Shown here piece after piece: positions 11,399-21,362 of a stretch of DNA of 64,000 nucleotides (position 1 is its first letter; each line of letters begins with the position of its first letter). This DNA is from Chaetomium olivaceum. Taxonomy: Eukaryota; Ascomycota; Sordariomycetes; Sordariales; Chaetomiaceae. Below the pieces are notes generated by a model. The model did not search any database. It was not told where the DNA came from and saw only the letters and a program-made list of their open reading frames with translations. The position numbers and the translations under genes are program-made. Where the stretch lies: assembly GCA_039881045.1 (NCBI GenBank), contig JAYWVB010000044.1, positions 1 through 64,000 of the forward strand, written 5' to 3'.

Positions 11399-12168
11399 AT
11401 GGCCAACTTCCCCAAGCTCATCCCCGCCTTTACGGTCCAAGTAAGCTACCCCTTAGACAGAGACGGAACTACCTCCAGCACCGCCCTCTTTTTCCTTCCT
11501 TCCACGCCCCATTCCTACCTAGCAACACATGGAATATCCCAACAACCCCACCATCACACTCCCAAACCTCGCTAACCAATTCCCCGGAAAAGGTCGCCAT
11601 CGCCCCTCCCTCCAAGCTCTCCTCCGCCCTGGTCTTCGTCCCCTTCACCACCACGGGCGGCAGCATCGTCTCGGAACCGTCCTACCGGACTCAAGTGCGC
11701 GCCGCGATCGAGCACGGCGGCGACTTCATCCGGGTGTCGGCCGACGGCGCCCAGGCGCGGCTAGACGTGCAGGCCCTCGCGCGCGACGCGGCCACGGGCG
11801 CGCTGCTGCGGCTCAAGTACAGCGGCAAGGTGGATCTGACGGGACCGATTGGGGTTATTCTGAGGGGGGAGGCGGGGGCGGGGACGACGGGGTTTGGCGA
11901 TGCTTGTGAGTTGTTTCGTTTTGGCTGTTTTATCTTGTTTTATCTTGTTTTGTCTTGTTGTTTGGTTAAGTCCTTTATTTTTTGCATTCGTTTTGCTTGG
12001 CAGTGATACTGATGTGTTTGCTTGTAAGTCAACATTGTGGAATTTGAGACGGGCGGCGGGGAGTTGGCGGTGCTCGAGAACAAGATTTATGTTGGGTCCG
12101 GACGGTTCATCATCGAGCCTGGGAAGCCGACCATTGTTGAGTATTTGGTCAGCGAGGTTGCTGCATAG
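11399..12168 (+). CDS. DUF3237 family protein
   Basis: Three exons (11399-11440, 11593-11905, 12029-12168) give 164 aa with all phases consistent. The protein starts MANFPKLIPAFTVQ, continues with a small beta-rich domain (FVPFTTTGGSI, VRAAIEHGGDFIRVSADG, ARLDVQALARDA) and ends with FNIVEFETGGGELAVLENKI and VGSGRF, which resembles DUF3237 (Pfam PF11578) barrel proteins. Their biochemical role is not established; some sit near aromatic or secondary metabolism genes, but nothing here suggests a cluster. Introns are 152 and 123 bp. No signal peptide or membrane segment is visible, so I expect a cytosolic protein. Confidence 0.8.
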
Positions 12169-12517
12169 GTAATAGGGGACAGGGCCTGTATTTGATCCCT
12201 ATCTTGAGTTGTACGGCGTTGATTGACCCTCGCGAGCATATCATCAACTTGACATGCGGGTCAACGTACGTGTCTGTTGTGCTCGTGGACAATGACAATA
12301 AAAGAGACCACCAAATTGAATCCATATTGTTGGACCATAGGGTATCCGCTCTGTATTTACGTGACTGTGTCCTAAAAACCTGTTGCTATAACCCGCCAAA
12401 TGCTTCTTGGCCGTGCCACACGGCGCACATCTACCCCCCCCCCCCCCCCCTCGCCTGCTATGCAGAAATTCTTGTTCCATCGCTGCCGCCATCGCATTTT
12501 TGATCGGACAAACTCCA
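12169..12517. other. Convergent 3' region with poly(C) run
   Basis: Tail-to-tail gap between the DUF3237 and MOB genes. It contains 17 consecutive C at 12434-12450, a likely hot spot for length variation or sequencing error. Confidence 0.6.
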
Positions 12518-13788
12518 TCAGTTCGTCGGTGGCCCCCCCGCCTTTTGAACCAGTAGTTGCCCAACTTGGAGGTTGGCAATCTCGAAAGCCTTAGACCCCT
12601 GAGGGAATGTTCCCAGCGCCGCCCATAGGTCGATCAGCGGCTGCATGGGCTCGAGGTCCGACTTCTTAAGCAGATTCAGTGTGGTTGCCGTCAGAATGAA
12701 GTGGCTGAAGCAGCTGTTCATCGACTTCTCGAGGTTCAGGCTAAACATGTCGTCAAAGTGCGACCAGTACAGGTGCGCATAGACGCGGAACATCTGGCGG
12801 AAGATGGTTTGGCACGTCTCCATAAAGTTCTGGGGGAAGCCGCTGCGCTTGCCCACCCAATCCTGGCCCGATTCAGGCGCTGGGGTGCAGAACGCCAGGT
12901 TGTCGGCGTACGAGACCCCCCGGGTCCGTGGGGAAGATGGCCCCATCGTCAATCTTCCCCGAGATATACCGCTGGACGAGCGTCAAGTACTCGTACGCGG
13001 GAATCTCAACGGGCTGGTAGCGCGAGTTCAACCAGGTAAATGAGTGATTCCTGCCTCGGTCAGCATAACGACATTAACTAATCAGGGGGTCGGTTTCAGA
13101 CTCACCCGCCCGCTGACATCTTGGAGCATCTCCTGGAGTTGCAGACCGAAGAACCATCTTCCTCTTTGTCGTGGACAAGGCGGATAAAAGTGATCAACAT
13201 CCTCCAGTGGTCAACCACTGCCAAACGGATTAGCCGCGCGTCTCAGCACCCTGCCAGAATCGATTCGCGTACCTTGGTGTGCAATCCACTCTCCCATCTC
13301 AACCGTCTTGGGCTTCGCACTCAGGGTCAAGAAGTTGCCCTTAACGATGTGCTTGGCATAGTTGGCATTGAGCCACAGAGGCTTTGCCTGGGGCAGATGG
13401 TAGGAGGCAAGAACCTCCTCCGCTGACGGCACCATACCACTGGCCTGGTCCATGCCGATGGTCTCAGCAAGCGATGGCGAGGTGGGGAGCGGCGGGAGCT
13501 TCACCGCAAGATTTGAGGAGGAAGAGTGGCTTCCTTGGTGTCCTTGGTGCCCTTGGGTAGGGGTAGCTGGCGACTGAGCCGGAGCTTGTGCCTGTGGTGG
13601 TACTTGCGCCTGCGCCTGCGCCTGTGGCAGTGATTGATGCTCGGGAGTGGGAGAGCTTGTGCCCGGTGAGTTCGGGCTCCTCTGACCGCGGAAGCGGGCG
13701 TTTTGTTTCGGCAGTTAGCCGCAGTGCTATTAACCAGGAAGGAAGGCGGGCTGTTGGGTTGGGTGAAGTGACAGGGTCTCGCATTCAT
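12518..13788 (-). CDS. MOB/phocein family protein (MOB3/MOB4-like)
   Basis: The model has four exons (13788-13735, 13681-13273, 13217-13106, 13050-12518). After a Gln/Ala/Pro/Ser-rich N-terminus the MOB core reads KLPPLPTSPSLAETIGMD, AKPLWLNANYAKHIVKGNF, VVDHWRMLITFIRL, NHSFTWLNSRYQPVEIPAYE, then GKRSGFPQNFMETCQTIFRQ, MFRVYAHLYWSHFDDMF and NLEKSMNSCFSHF. Zinc-site Cys and His residues are visible. The spacing and the FPTDP-x-GVSYA block fit the filamentous-fungal phocein-like branch (STRIPAK-associated MOB3) better than the NDR-kinase activator MOB1. A frameshift lies in a run of six C (plus 12916-12921) between FPTDP and GVSYADN; removing one base restores 368 codons plus stop. The first exon (donor GTTAAT, 53-bp intron) is the weakest part and the true start may differ. 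Confidence 0.82.
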
Positions 13789-14773
13789 CCAATGAGGACA
13801 GGAGGCACCTCATGGTCCTTTTGATCAAACATCAGGTACTCACTGTGCCAAATGCAATGAACCACACTGGTAGATTCTTATGCTTGGATGAGCGAGGAGC
13901 TTTGCTTTCGGGTTGGGACGAACCGACAGTTCTCACAAGGAATGTTGAGTGAAACAATAGGAGAGGGGTCTCGAGGGTCATTACCCCTGATCGAAACCAC
14001 AACTTGGAACGCCCGGGAATTTAAAGACGTTTAGAAAGAATCAAGGCAGCACTAGCTCCAGTCTGGGAAAATAAATAAGGGCTCTTAAGGGGGGGGGATA
14101 TTAGAAGCGGCTGCCTCACTCTTATGCACGGCTGAGTTGAGGCGGCTGGATGAGTAGGCCCGATGTGGATGGTGTGTTGGAGTTGGGTGTTGGTGAGTTG
14201 CGGGGAAGCGGTGGATGAAATCGACCTGATGGACCGAAACTCACATTCCAGAGAAAAGGTTAGACATTCTCGCTTCGAGTTAAAAGAAAGGTAATGGGTG
14301 AAAATATAGATAGAGCCCAAAATAGCAAAAGGAGACTGGGAATAGTCCACAAAGTGCTGTTTCCTGTTAGCTCGGACGGGTCGTCATGAAATTGTTTACG
14401 GAATACCTGGTGAATTGGTTCGGGTTGCAGCCCAGGTTCCAGGCCCACCGACTCTTTGGGTGAACTTGACAGACCCCCGCTGTTTCAGCGCCACCTCACC
14501 TTATCGATATCAAATGTAACAGGGGTGTATGCCAGCTGAGTCAGCGAGGTGCCATTGGTCTCGTTGAGTCGAAGAAGAGCAGCGCATTGAGAATCGCGCA
14601 TCCATCCATCCGCTGCTTGAATAGGAGCTCCGCGACTCATTCCCAATAGCTCTCCCAGATACTCGAATTCGAGATTGGAAGTTTGCGCACCCTCGAAAAT
14701 TCCACGACACATAAACTACCCTTTCGATTATCAACTTGAATTCCATATTCCGCATCTCTTGGACCGAAACAAC
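13789..14773. promoter_or_regulatory. Divergent promoter region MOB / LEO1
   Basis: Lies between divergent genes. It contains a GT-rich stretch near 14160-14210; no gene is recognisable. Confidence 0.35.
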
Positions 14774-16073
14774 ATGTCCGACTCCGAAGAACCCATCGAT
14801 ATTGCCGACGAGGGAGTTGACGATCTCTTTGGAGATGAGGGCGATGACGCGCTTTCAGACATTGAGAACGCCGTGAGCGACCGGGAGATTGTGTCGGATA
14901 GGGAAGACGACGAAGCAGACGCGCCGCGCCGGGATGAGGATGAAGAGCCTCGCGAATTCCGCGAGAAGCTGGTTTCCGAGGTTCCTTTGTATCGGCACCG
15001 CACCCCGCGCTCCAAGGACGGTGATGTAAGTTGCGGTTATAAAACAAGTCTTGAGCCGAGCTTTTGCTAACAATAACCTAGTTACACACTCTCCGCGTAC
15101 CCGATTTCATCAAGTTCAACCCGATGGAATACAAGGCCGACGAGTGGCGACCGAGCGAATGGGACCTCGAAAACGCCAGCTCCGAGAACCCGATCCCTTC
15201 CATAATGTGCCGCCGCGATCCCAAGACCGGCCGCATCCAGAGCAATGCCAACATGTATCGCTGGAGCGACGGCTCCGTCACGCTCGCCATCGGCGACGAG
15301 CACTACGAGATCCAGAGCAAACGGCTCGCCCCGCCCCCAACAAGCCCTACCGCGACGTGCAGGACGCGCACTACTACGCGGCCGCCGCTCACCTGACAAC
15401 CAACTCCCTGCTCATCGTCGGCCACCTCACGGAGCAGTACACAGTACGGCCGAACAAGGAGCTGCAGGACCACGCGCTGGAGCGGCTGATGGCGGACCTG
15501 GCGGGCGCCAAGAAAGACCGCGGCTCCGAGATGATCATCGTCACCAACGAGGACCCGGAGCTCCTCAAGAAGCAGGCCGAGATGGCCGAGAAGGAGCGCA
15601 ACAAGCTGCAGCGCCGCCGCGAGACGGCCGCCGCCCGTGCCGACGGCGCCGGGGCCCGCTACAAGGGCGGTGGCGCGCTGTCCGTCGGCGACCTCGAGGG
15701 CGGCCGGCGCGGCGCGGCCGGGGCCGGGAGGAAGCGCGGTGCGCCGGGTGGGGCCAAGCAGAAGCGCCGTCGGCCCGAGTATGACTCGGACGACGACCTC
15801 CCGAGTGGCACGCGCCGGACGGATAACTATGATATGGAAGATGGGTTCTTGGTGGATAGCGAGGAAGAGAGCGAGGCCGTGGAGGAGGACGAGGAGGAGG
15901 AAGAGCTGCTGGATGATGAGGACGAAGAGGAGGAGAGGCCGCGGGCGAAGCGCCAGAGGACCACCGAGCCGGATGAGGATGCTGAGGGCGATGACGACGG
16001 CCCGAGCCATGCCGATGCTTCGAGGAGTCGTAGGCGGCGCGTCATTCAGGATGATGACGATGAGGAGGAGTAG
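14774..16073 (+). CDS. LEO1: LEO1, Paf1 complex subunit
   Basis: Two exons (14774-15025, 15082-16073) around a 56-bp intron. The N-terminus is acidic (DEGVDDLFGDEGDDALSD). The conserved LEO1 core reads LHTLRVPDFIKFNPMEY, SIMCRRDPKTGRIQSNANM, RWSDGSVTLAIGDEHYEIQ, then HLTTNSLLIVGHLTEQYTVR. The C-terminus is basic then extremely acidic with KR-rich nuclear signals (AKQKRRRPEYD, PRAKRQR). LEO1 acts in the RNA polymerase II-associated Paf1 complex in elongation and histone modification. In a run of five C at 15334-15338 the frame changes between KRLAPPP and NKPYRDVQD; adding one base restores 414 codons plus stop. A Crypton lies a few hundred bases downstream. Confidence 0.92.
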
Positions 16074-16289
16074 CCTGGGATAGAATTTGGAGGAGCTGTA
16101 TCATAATTCTGGGTTAGCGCATGGTCACTGGCACAATAGGCGTCTTGAGGTCTCAAAATGGTATCTAATTGGGGTTTGCTCAGACAAGTTTGGCTTGTGC
16201 GCTGAAGTTTAATAAACTGTGTGCCCCTTAGTCTTCCAAGTCTCTCACCATTCAAGCTTATTGAAACACAGACATTGGTATTCACGGCG
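16074..16289. other. LEO1 3' region
   Basis: Short untranslated stretch between LEO1 and the presumed left end of the Crypton; no gene seen. Confidence 0.4.
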
Positions 16290-16301
16290 CCGCTGAGCGC
16301 C

Positions 16302-16327
16302 GCTCAGCCGCCCGCTGATCCATCAGC
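16302..16327. repeat. Left copy of Crypton subterminal repeat
   Basis: Contains GCTCAGCCG, CGCTGAT and TCAGCC, matching 19272-19291 apart from two short insertions. The CGCTGAT word recurs at about 16430 and 16443, so it could be a recombinase or GCR1_C-domain binding site. Confidence 0.5.
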
Positions 16328-16670
16328 CGCGCTCAACCCTAACCTGCAACCCCCTGACATGGATGTGCGCAAATATCTACGTTAGCCCCACGTCACCGCT
16401 CCATAGTTATTTCGATATATCCACGGCTTGCGCTGATCGGTTCGCTGATTCGTCGCGTACCCCTGTGATCCCTCTGAGGCGGCGGGCATGCTGGGGCCTT
16501 GATAGGGCCTTTGGCGGCACTGTGGCCCCTATGACCGCTGGGCTCCAGCCCCCTGATGTACCTGTCTGTGCGGTGGGTGGCCACCCTGCCCTGGCGATGG
16601 CTATTGCTAGGCCAGCCGGTGGCGGCAACCGCTGGACCTCTCCTCTCCCCTCCTCTTCTGCATCCCCGTT

Positions 16671-19068
16671 ATGGCTCCCCAAAGAAAGCAACGACCGCCG
16701 GCACCAGCCACGCCTACAGCTATGGCCGGTGACCTGTCTATCACGGTGGCCCCGCCGGCCGCTACGGAACAACCATTGGCCAGCCCAGAAAAACAGCCGC
16801 TTATTACAGCGCTAGCGCGGCCCTCGGCTCCCGCTGCACGTGGCCGCCACCACCACCACCACCACCAGCGTGTGGACCGCGCCGTCGTCAACAACGCCGA
16901 GCTACGCGCCAACTCGCAGAATATCCTCACTATGATCAGGGCGGCCCGGCCGAAGAATACAACATCAGCTTATGAGCCAAAGCAGCAAGAATTCCGACGG
17001 TTTTGTGAGCAGAAGCAGTACCAGGATGGGGAGACAGTGACGGAGGATAAGCTCCTTCTTTTCCTTGTCGAGGAAGTCGTCCATCGGCCACTACGGCTAC
17101 GGAGCCGGAAGGCCGCTAGCGATACCCCCCTTTCGGAAACCCGGCTTGCGTGGCGATCGGTCCGGTCGTATATCACAGCGATTACCGACCTGTACCGCTC
17201 CCAGAAAGCTCGGTATGAACGCCCACCCATCGCCACGGGAGGATAATGCCCGGGAGTATATCAAATCCTTGCAGCGCCGGGATACGGAACAGCAAAAAAG
17301 CGAATTACGCTGACAAGGGCCGAGATACCCTTCTTGACGGCTATTCGAGGAGGATTTGAAGCGGATCGCCAGCGAACTCTGGGCCCATACAGCACAGTCA
17401 GCCGAGTGCCACCTTCGGACCTTAGTCGACCTGCTTCTCGGCCACTATATGCTTACTCGGGGAGGCGACCGCCGGGCCCTGGAGATCTCGGATCTTTTCA
17501 CATTCGAATTCGCCGGTGAGGGCCCTACCCGGTGTATGCCGCTCATCATCACTACCCGGGCCGGGAAGCAAAACCAGCATGGCCGCTTGGAAACCGCCGG
17601 CGCCCTCCGCAGCCGTGACCCGCTGATTTGCGTCCTTGGTGCTGTCGCCTTTTACCTGCTTCTTCGGTGGGACCTCACCGACGAGCCATTCCCAGACTTC
17701 AAGAACCGCGCACAGTGGTACGATATTCGGCTGTTGAAGAGCACCGACGCTGGTCCTACCTCCGAGTTCGCATACAACAGCCAACGGGACTGGGTCATCA
17801 AGGCATTCGCATACGCTGGTATCCAGTCGAGCAAGAAGACCCATATCGGCCGGAGCTCTGGAGCCAAGACTGCTGAGCTGAAGGGCATCAGCGAGGCACA
17901 GATTCGGCGCGCAGGCCGGTGGAACCAGGAGCAAATGGTCGGCTGTTACCTGAATTCGCTACCCCGGAAGTTCATGCGGACTATGGCCGGCCACCCACCG
18001 CAGATGGGGTGCTTTGAAATACGCCGGGCCCGAACGCCGCCTCCAGATTCACTATTGCCGTTGATCTGGCCAGGCCTGAACAAGTGGGCTGGCAAGTTCG
18101 GTCCAGGGCCAGGGCAGGTCAACGACTTAGCGGCAGCTGGTTTCACAGGCTTGTTGTTCTACCTCCGGGAGGTCGTCCTGGAGGACTCAGTTTTACTAAT
18201 GCGCCAATTCCCAGAATGCGCAGTATGGAGCCACCCAGTATTCCAGCACGAAGACTACACATCGTACGCAAGCCAGGTGATGGCGTTGATAGAAGAAGAC
18301 GAGCGGCCAAGTCAGCTAGCTATCTTGACGCAAGCGTTGCCGGTCCTTACCGACTATCTCAAAGCAAACGAAGCCCGGCGCGAGGCACAGATGACTGAGC
18401 TTTCAGCAGCTATAACGGCCGAGATCTCTGCAGCAAAGGAACAGCTAGCCGGAGCTTATCAGTCTTCCTTGCAAGCCTTCCTTGCCGAGAGCGTCTTCCA
18501 GCTCAAGTCAGCCTCAATACCAACACCAGCGCTAGCGCCAGCGCCATCTCCAGCACAATTACCAGTCTCTATACCTCGAGTTCCGTTGTTGTCAGCAAGC
18601 CGCTCCATAAGCCCACAGTCAGGGGCACAGTCAAGGGCACAGTCAGGGCAGTCAGGGGCAGCGCCAGGGCAGCGCAGGGCAGCGCCAGGGGCAGCGTCAG
18701 GGGCAGTGGTAGAGGGAGAGGTAGAGGGAGAGCCGCAGAGGTACCGTATGAGCCGGGCCGTTAAGACTGTTAGGGACCTCTGGCGCGAGTGGACTATTGG
18801 CCTCCAGGGCGGGCCTTCGATCGTGGCACTGGATAACCGGTGGGGGAGTCGATGGCGGGCCGGCCGTCAGGCCGAAGTACAGTGGTACTCCCTGCGACTC
18901 GAAGTGATCCGGGAGATTCGGCGAGTCGCCCGGGCACGACGAATAAGCGAGGAATCTGCCATGCACTTTGTTGGCGCCGAACAGCGGCAGTCTAACTGCT
19001 CCTTGGACCTGTATTGCAAGAGGCTCCGGGCCAACAGGAAGACCCGGAAGGCTCCTTCCAGCGCTTGA
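16671..19068 (+). CDS. Crypton tyrosine recombinase with GCR1_C domain
   Basis: The N-terminal segment (16671-17212) is Ala/Pro-rich with seven His in a row, then a SAM-like DNA-binding region (SAYEPKQQEFRRFCEQKQY). The catalytic part resembles the CBF3/Ndc10 domain 2 of Cryptons: LLLGHYMLTRGGDRRALEIS holds the first catalytic Arg, THIGRSSGAKTAELKG the His-x-x-Arg box, and RRAGRWNQEQMVGCYLNSLP the Trp and presumed nucleophile Tyr. After an acidic/coiled linker and an Ala/Gly/Gln repeat region, the C-terminus is a GCR1_C domain (VKTVRDLWREWTIGLQGGPS, WYSLRLEVIREI). Three frame changes (about 17211-17214, A run 17294-17299, about 17345-17350) lie between the N-terminal and catalytic parts; correcting them gives 798 codons plus stop. 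Such enzymes cut and rejoin DNA in transposition. Activity cannot be judged while host genes show similar frameshifts. Confidence 0.83.
18617..18712 (+). repeat. CAGGGGCA-type minisatellite inside the recombinase gene
   Basis: Imperfect repeats of CAGGGGCAG/CAAGGGCACAG encode an Ala/Gly/Gln/Ser-rich linker between the recombinase and GCR1_C parts. It is likely length-variable between copies. Confidence 0.65.
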
Positions 19069-19187
19069 TAGTTAGGAGGGCTAGCTAGTTAATCAGAGGT
19101 TGTATACTATAGCTTACTTTTCTACCTTTTAGATCGCCCACTTGCTTAAGTACGTCTGCTTGTCAGGACAGGACATACATACATATA

Positions 19188-19202
19188 TAACCCTAACCCT
19201 AG
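19188..19202 (+). repeat. Interstitial telomere-like repeat
   Basis: TAACCCTAACCCTAG matches the fungal telomere unit (TTAGGG) in the CCCTAA orientation. A single-unit counterpart lies at 16335-16344 on the other side of the Crypton. Confidence 0.6.
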
Positions 19203-19271
19203 CCATGACGTAGATAGGGGTGAATATTCGCGGTCGCTGAGGGCACGGCCCGCATTTTGCGGCAAAATGGT

Positions 19272-19291
19272 GCTCAGCCGCTGATTCAGCC
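19272..19291. repeat. Right copy of Crypton subterminal repeat
   Basis: GCTCAGCCGCTGATTCAGCC is a compact version of the left copy at 16302-16327. It marks the probable right end of the element, about 90 bp before the palC stop codon. Confidence 0.5.
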
Positions 19292-19381
19292 ACCAAAAGG
19301 CCGCCGTAGATATATCCTTGATATCAATACCCAACGCAGGTCGGCCTCACCCCGGGGTCCTTGTTCACGAGGGTGTAGAAC

Positions 19382-20881
19382 CTAATAATAACCCGGTGTC
19401 CCTGTCCTATACTCTGCTGGCTTCCCAGCGAACGTCGATGACGAACCTAGTGCTGTTTCCTCGTCCGAACTAGGGTAGTTGCCAAATTCGTCTGATCTAT
19501 CCGGAGGGGCCCTCATCGCTTCCAGCGTCTCGGGACTCAATGATGGCGGTTGGTATGGCTTGACGGAGTGCATCTCGCGCCCGGATGGCATCTGGGCGAG
19601 AAGCGGTCCGATGGGTGGTATCGGCTGTGTGAGCATCTGGAGGATGTTAGAATGGACTTGCCATGAGGAGCTTAGACAGCGACCGACCGTATCGTTTTGC
19701 TTCACCCACTTGGCCTCCAGCATTTCAATCACCCTCGTCTCTTCCAGCCGCCCTCCATCAGCACCCCAATCCAGCCCCCTCTCAACCTTCTTATCCTCCC
19801 TCCTCTCACTCCACTCCTTCCGCAACCCCTTCAACCCCCCACCACCACTTTTCTCCCCGTCTTTCCTCTCCACCCCCAACTCCCCCAACCCCGCCCTCAA
19901 CCACGCAATCCCCGTCCCCGTCTCCCCGCCCAACTCGGCATCAATCGCAAAGAACCGACACGCCCGCGCCCGGCTCGCCCTCCGCAGATCCTCCACATAC
20001 CTCATGAACCCCTCATTCACTTTTCCCGGCGCTGCCCCCGCCAGCCCCGCCGCCGCCTGCGCAGCGTGCTCCGCCGCGGCGAGGCACAGGCGCGCAAACA
20101 GGTGGGCACGCACCTTGGGGATGTCGGGGGACTTGTACATCCACTCCGTGTCGTGCGGGTTGCGCGTCTGGGCCACGGCGGCGGGGTAAGGGTCGTCTTT
20201 GAGCACGGCGAGCAGCGTGGCTTCGGCGTGGGCGAGGTCGCGTTGAGCGCGTAGGGCTGGTGGGGAGATATCCGCGCAGGGGCAGGGTTGGGTGGTAGTG
20301 GTGGTGGTAGGGGTTTCGGTGGTGCTGCGGGTGGAGAGGTGGTCGTAGATTGAGGCGGCGTCGAGGAGGTGTCTCGTAGCGGCGGTGATGGCGGTTTGGC
20401 GCTGGGTGGTGCCGACGGGCGCGGTGGTGGTTTGGTAGAGGGGTTGTAGAGCGGCGCGGGCTTGGAGGGTGTGGGTGTTGGCGAGGGTGGAAAGGGCGAA
20501 GAGGAGCTCGTGCTCAAGGGAGTGGATTCGTATGCGCGGGGGCTCGAGGCCGGGGAGGAGGTTGCTGGAGAGAGTCGGGCGCCATTCTATTTGGGGGGAG
20601 GTCTTTAAGGTAACGGAGGGTTCCTCGGGGTGGGTGGGTTTGCCGGAGAGGGAGGCGTTGAGAACAAAGAGGTAGGGGAGATAGGTTTGGAGGGTCGAGG
20701 TGACGGCAGAGAGGGAGGATGCCTGTGAAGCTGGCGGGAGGCGCTTGTGTTTCTTGAGCGTGTCTCGGACGACGCCTCGGTGGGTGCTTGCTTGGAGGGG
20801 CAGCGAGGGGTGCGACTCGCAAGTGAAGCTCGATGAGAAGCAGAAGGAGGAGGTTGTCGAGAGGACGAATGGGTACGGCAT
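19382..20881 (-). CDS. palC: pH-response regulator PalC (BRO1 domain)
   Basis: A single exon of 499 aa from the ATG at 20881 (MPYPFVLSTTSSFCFSSSF), the start conserved in PalC proteins; an in-frame extension upstream exists but reads as leader. The N-terminal two thirds are a BRO1 domain (THRGVVRDTLKKHKRLPPAS, LHELLFALSTLANT-type helices, RARACRFFAIDAELGGETG), and a helix-rich segment ends with EAKWVKQNDTVGRCLSS. The C-terminal tail is Pro/Ser-rich. PalC links the PalH receptor complex to ESCRT-III (Vps32) in ambient alkaline pH signalling, leading to PacC processing. It is transcribed divergently from ALG6 and ends about 90 bp from the Crypton right end. The reading frame is intact. Confidence 0.88.
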   Translation of the reverse strand: MPYPFVLSTTSSFCFSSSFTCESHPSLPLQASTHRGVVRDTLKKHKRLPPASQASSLSAVTSTLQTYLPYLFVLNASLSGKPTHPEEPSVTLKTSPQIEWRPTLSSNLLPGLEPPRIRIHSLEHELLFALSTLANTHTLQARAALQPLYQTTTAPVGTTQRQTAITAATRHLLDAASIYDHLSTRSTTETPTTTTTTQPCPCADISPPALRAQRDLAHAEATLLAVLKDDPYPAAVAQTRNPHDTEWMYKSPDIPKVRAHLFARLCLAAAEHAAQAAAGLAGAAPGKVNEGFMRYVEDLRRASRARACRFFAIDAELGGETGTGIAWLRAGLGELGVERKDGEKSGGGGLKGLRKEWSERREDKKVERGLDWGADGGRLEETRVIEMLEAKWVKQNDTVGRCLSSSWQVHSNILQMLTQPIPPIGPLLAQMPSGREMHSVKPYQPPSLSPETLEAMRAPPDRSDEFGNYPSSDEETALGSSSTFAGKPAEYRTGTPGYY

Positions 20882-21362
20882 TATCTGTCTAATTTGGGGT
20901 GGTATAATGATGTTGGATTCTCTAGAAATAGTCAAACAGTTGAATATCTTGGTCTGCTTGTCGGTTGAGATCGACTGCCTGTCGCCCAATGTTTTAGTGA
21001 GGGGCAATCTGCTGCACGCTGGAGAGCGACAATGTTAGGGGTGAGGGACAGTATGTACATCGGTACCTTCCTTATTTGAGGGTGACATCACATCGGCCCA
21101 GCAGCTGATGTCGGCCCGCTACAGCGCTGTTCCTGGAGCGCTGCAATGCAACCCCTGCCGCCTCCTGGAACCTCTTCGACAGCTCCCCACATCCACTCCC
21201 GTTAGCTGAGTGTCATCCGAATTCCGAACCCCTGTCCAGACAGATTGCTGTCAGCCAAAAAGTTCCGCATCCACTCCACAGAGGACCATCCTCGACGGAC
21301 TACAACGCTCCCGCGTGTTCAATGCGGCCTCCTCCCCATCAGCAGCTGCATTTACGGTGACA
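20882..21362. promoter_or_regulatory. Divergent promoter region palC / ALG6
   Basis: This 481-bp gap lies between two start codons pointing apart. I saw no specific PacC-type GCCARG cluster worth calling. Confidence 0.35.

Larger units (their letters stand above)
16290..19300 (+). mobile_element. Crypton-type DNA transposon
   Basis: A single tyrosine-recombinase gene is flanked by related GC-rich sequences. On the left, 16302-16327 carries GCTCAGCCG, CGCTGAT and TCAGCC in order; on the right, 19272-19291 carries the same words more tightly packed. Each copy is preceded by a GCTGAG and has a telomere-like CCCTAA motif on its inner side (16335-16344; 19188-19202, two and a half repeats). Cryptons typically lack long terminal inverted repeats and have only short direct repeats, so this arrangement is compatible, but the exact ends are inferred. 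The element sits in the LEO1-palC interval and disrupts neither gene. Its GC content and lack of RIP-type stop codons suggest recent arrival or escape from RIP. Confidence 0.75.

Noticed and set aside
16074..16289. Disruption of LEO1 or palC by the Crypton
   Set aside because: LEO1 ends at 16073 and the palC stop codon is at 19382; both lie outside the inferred element.
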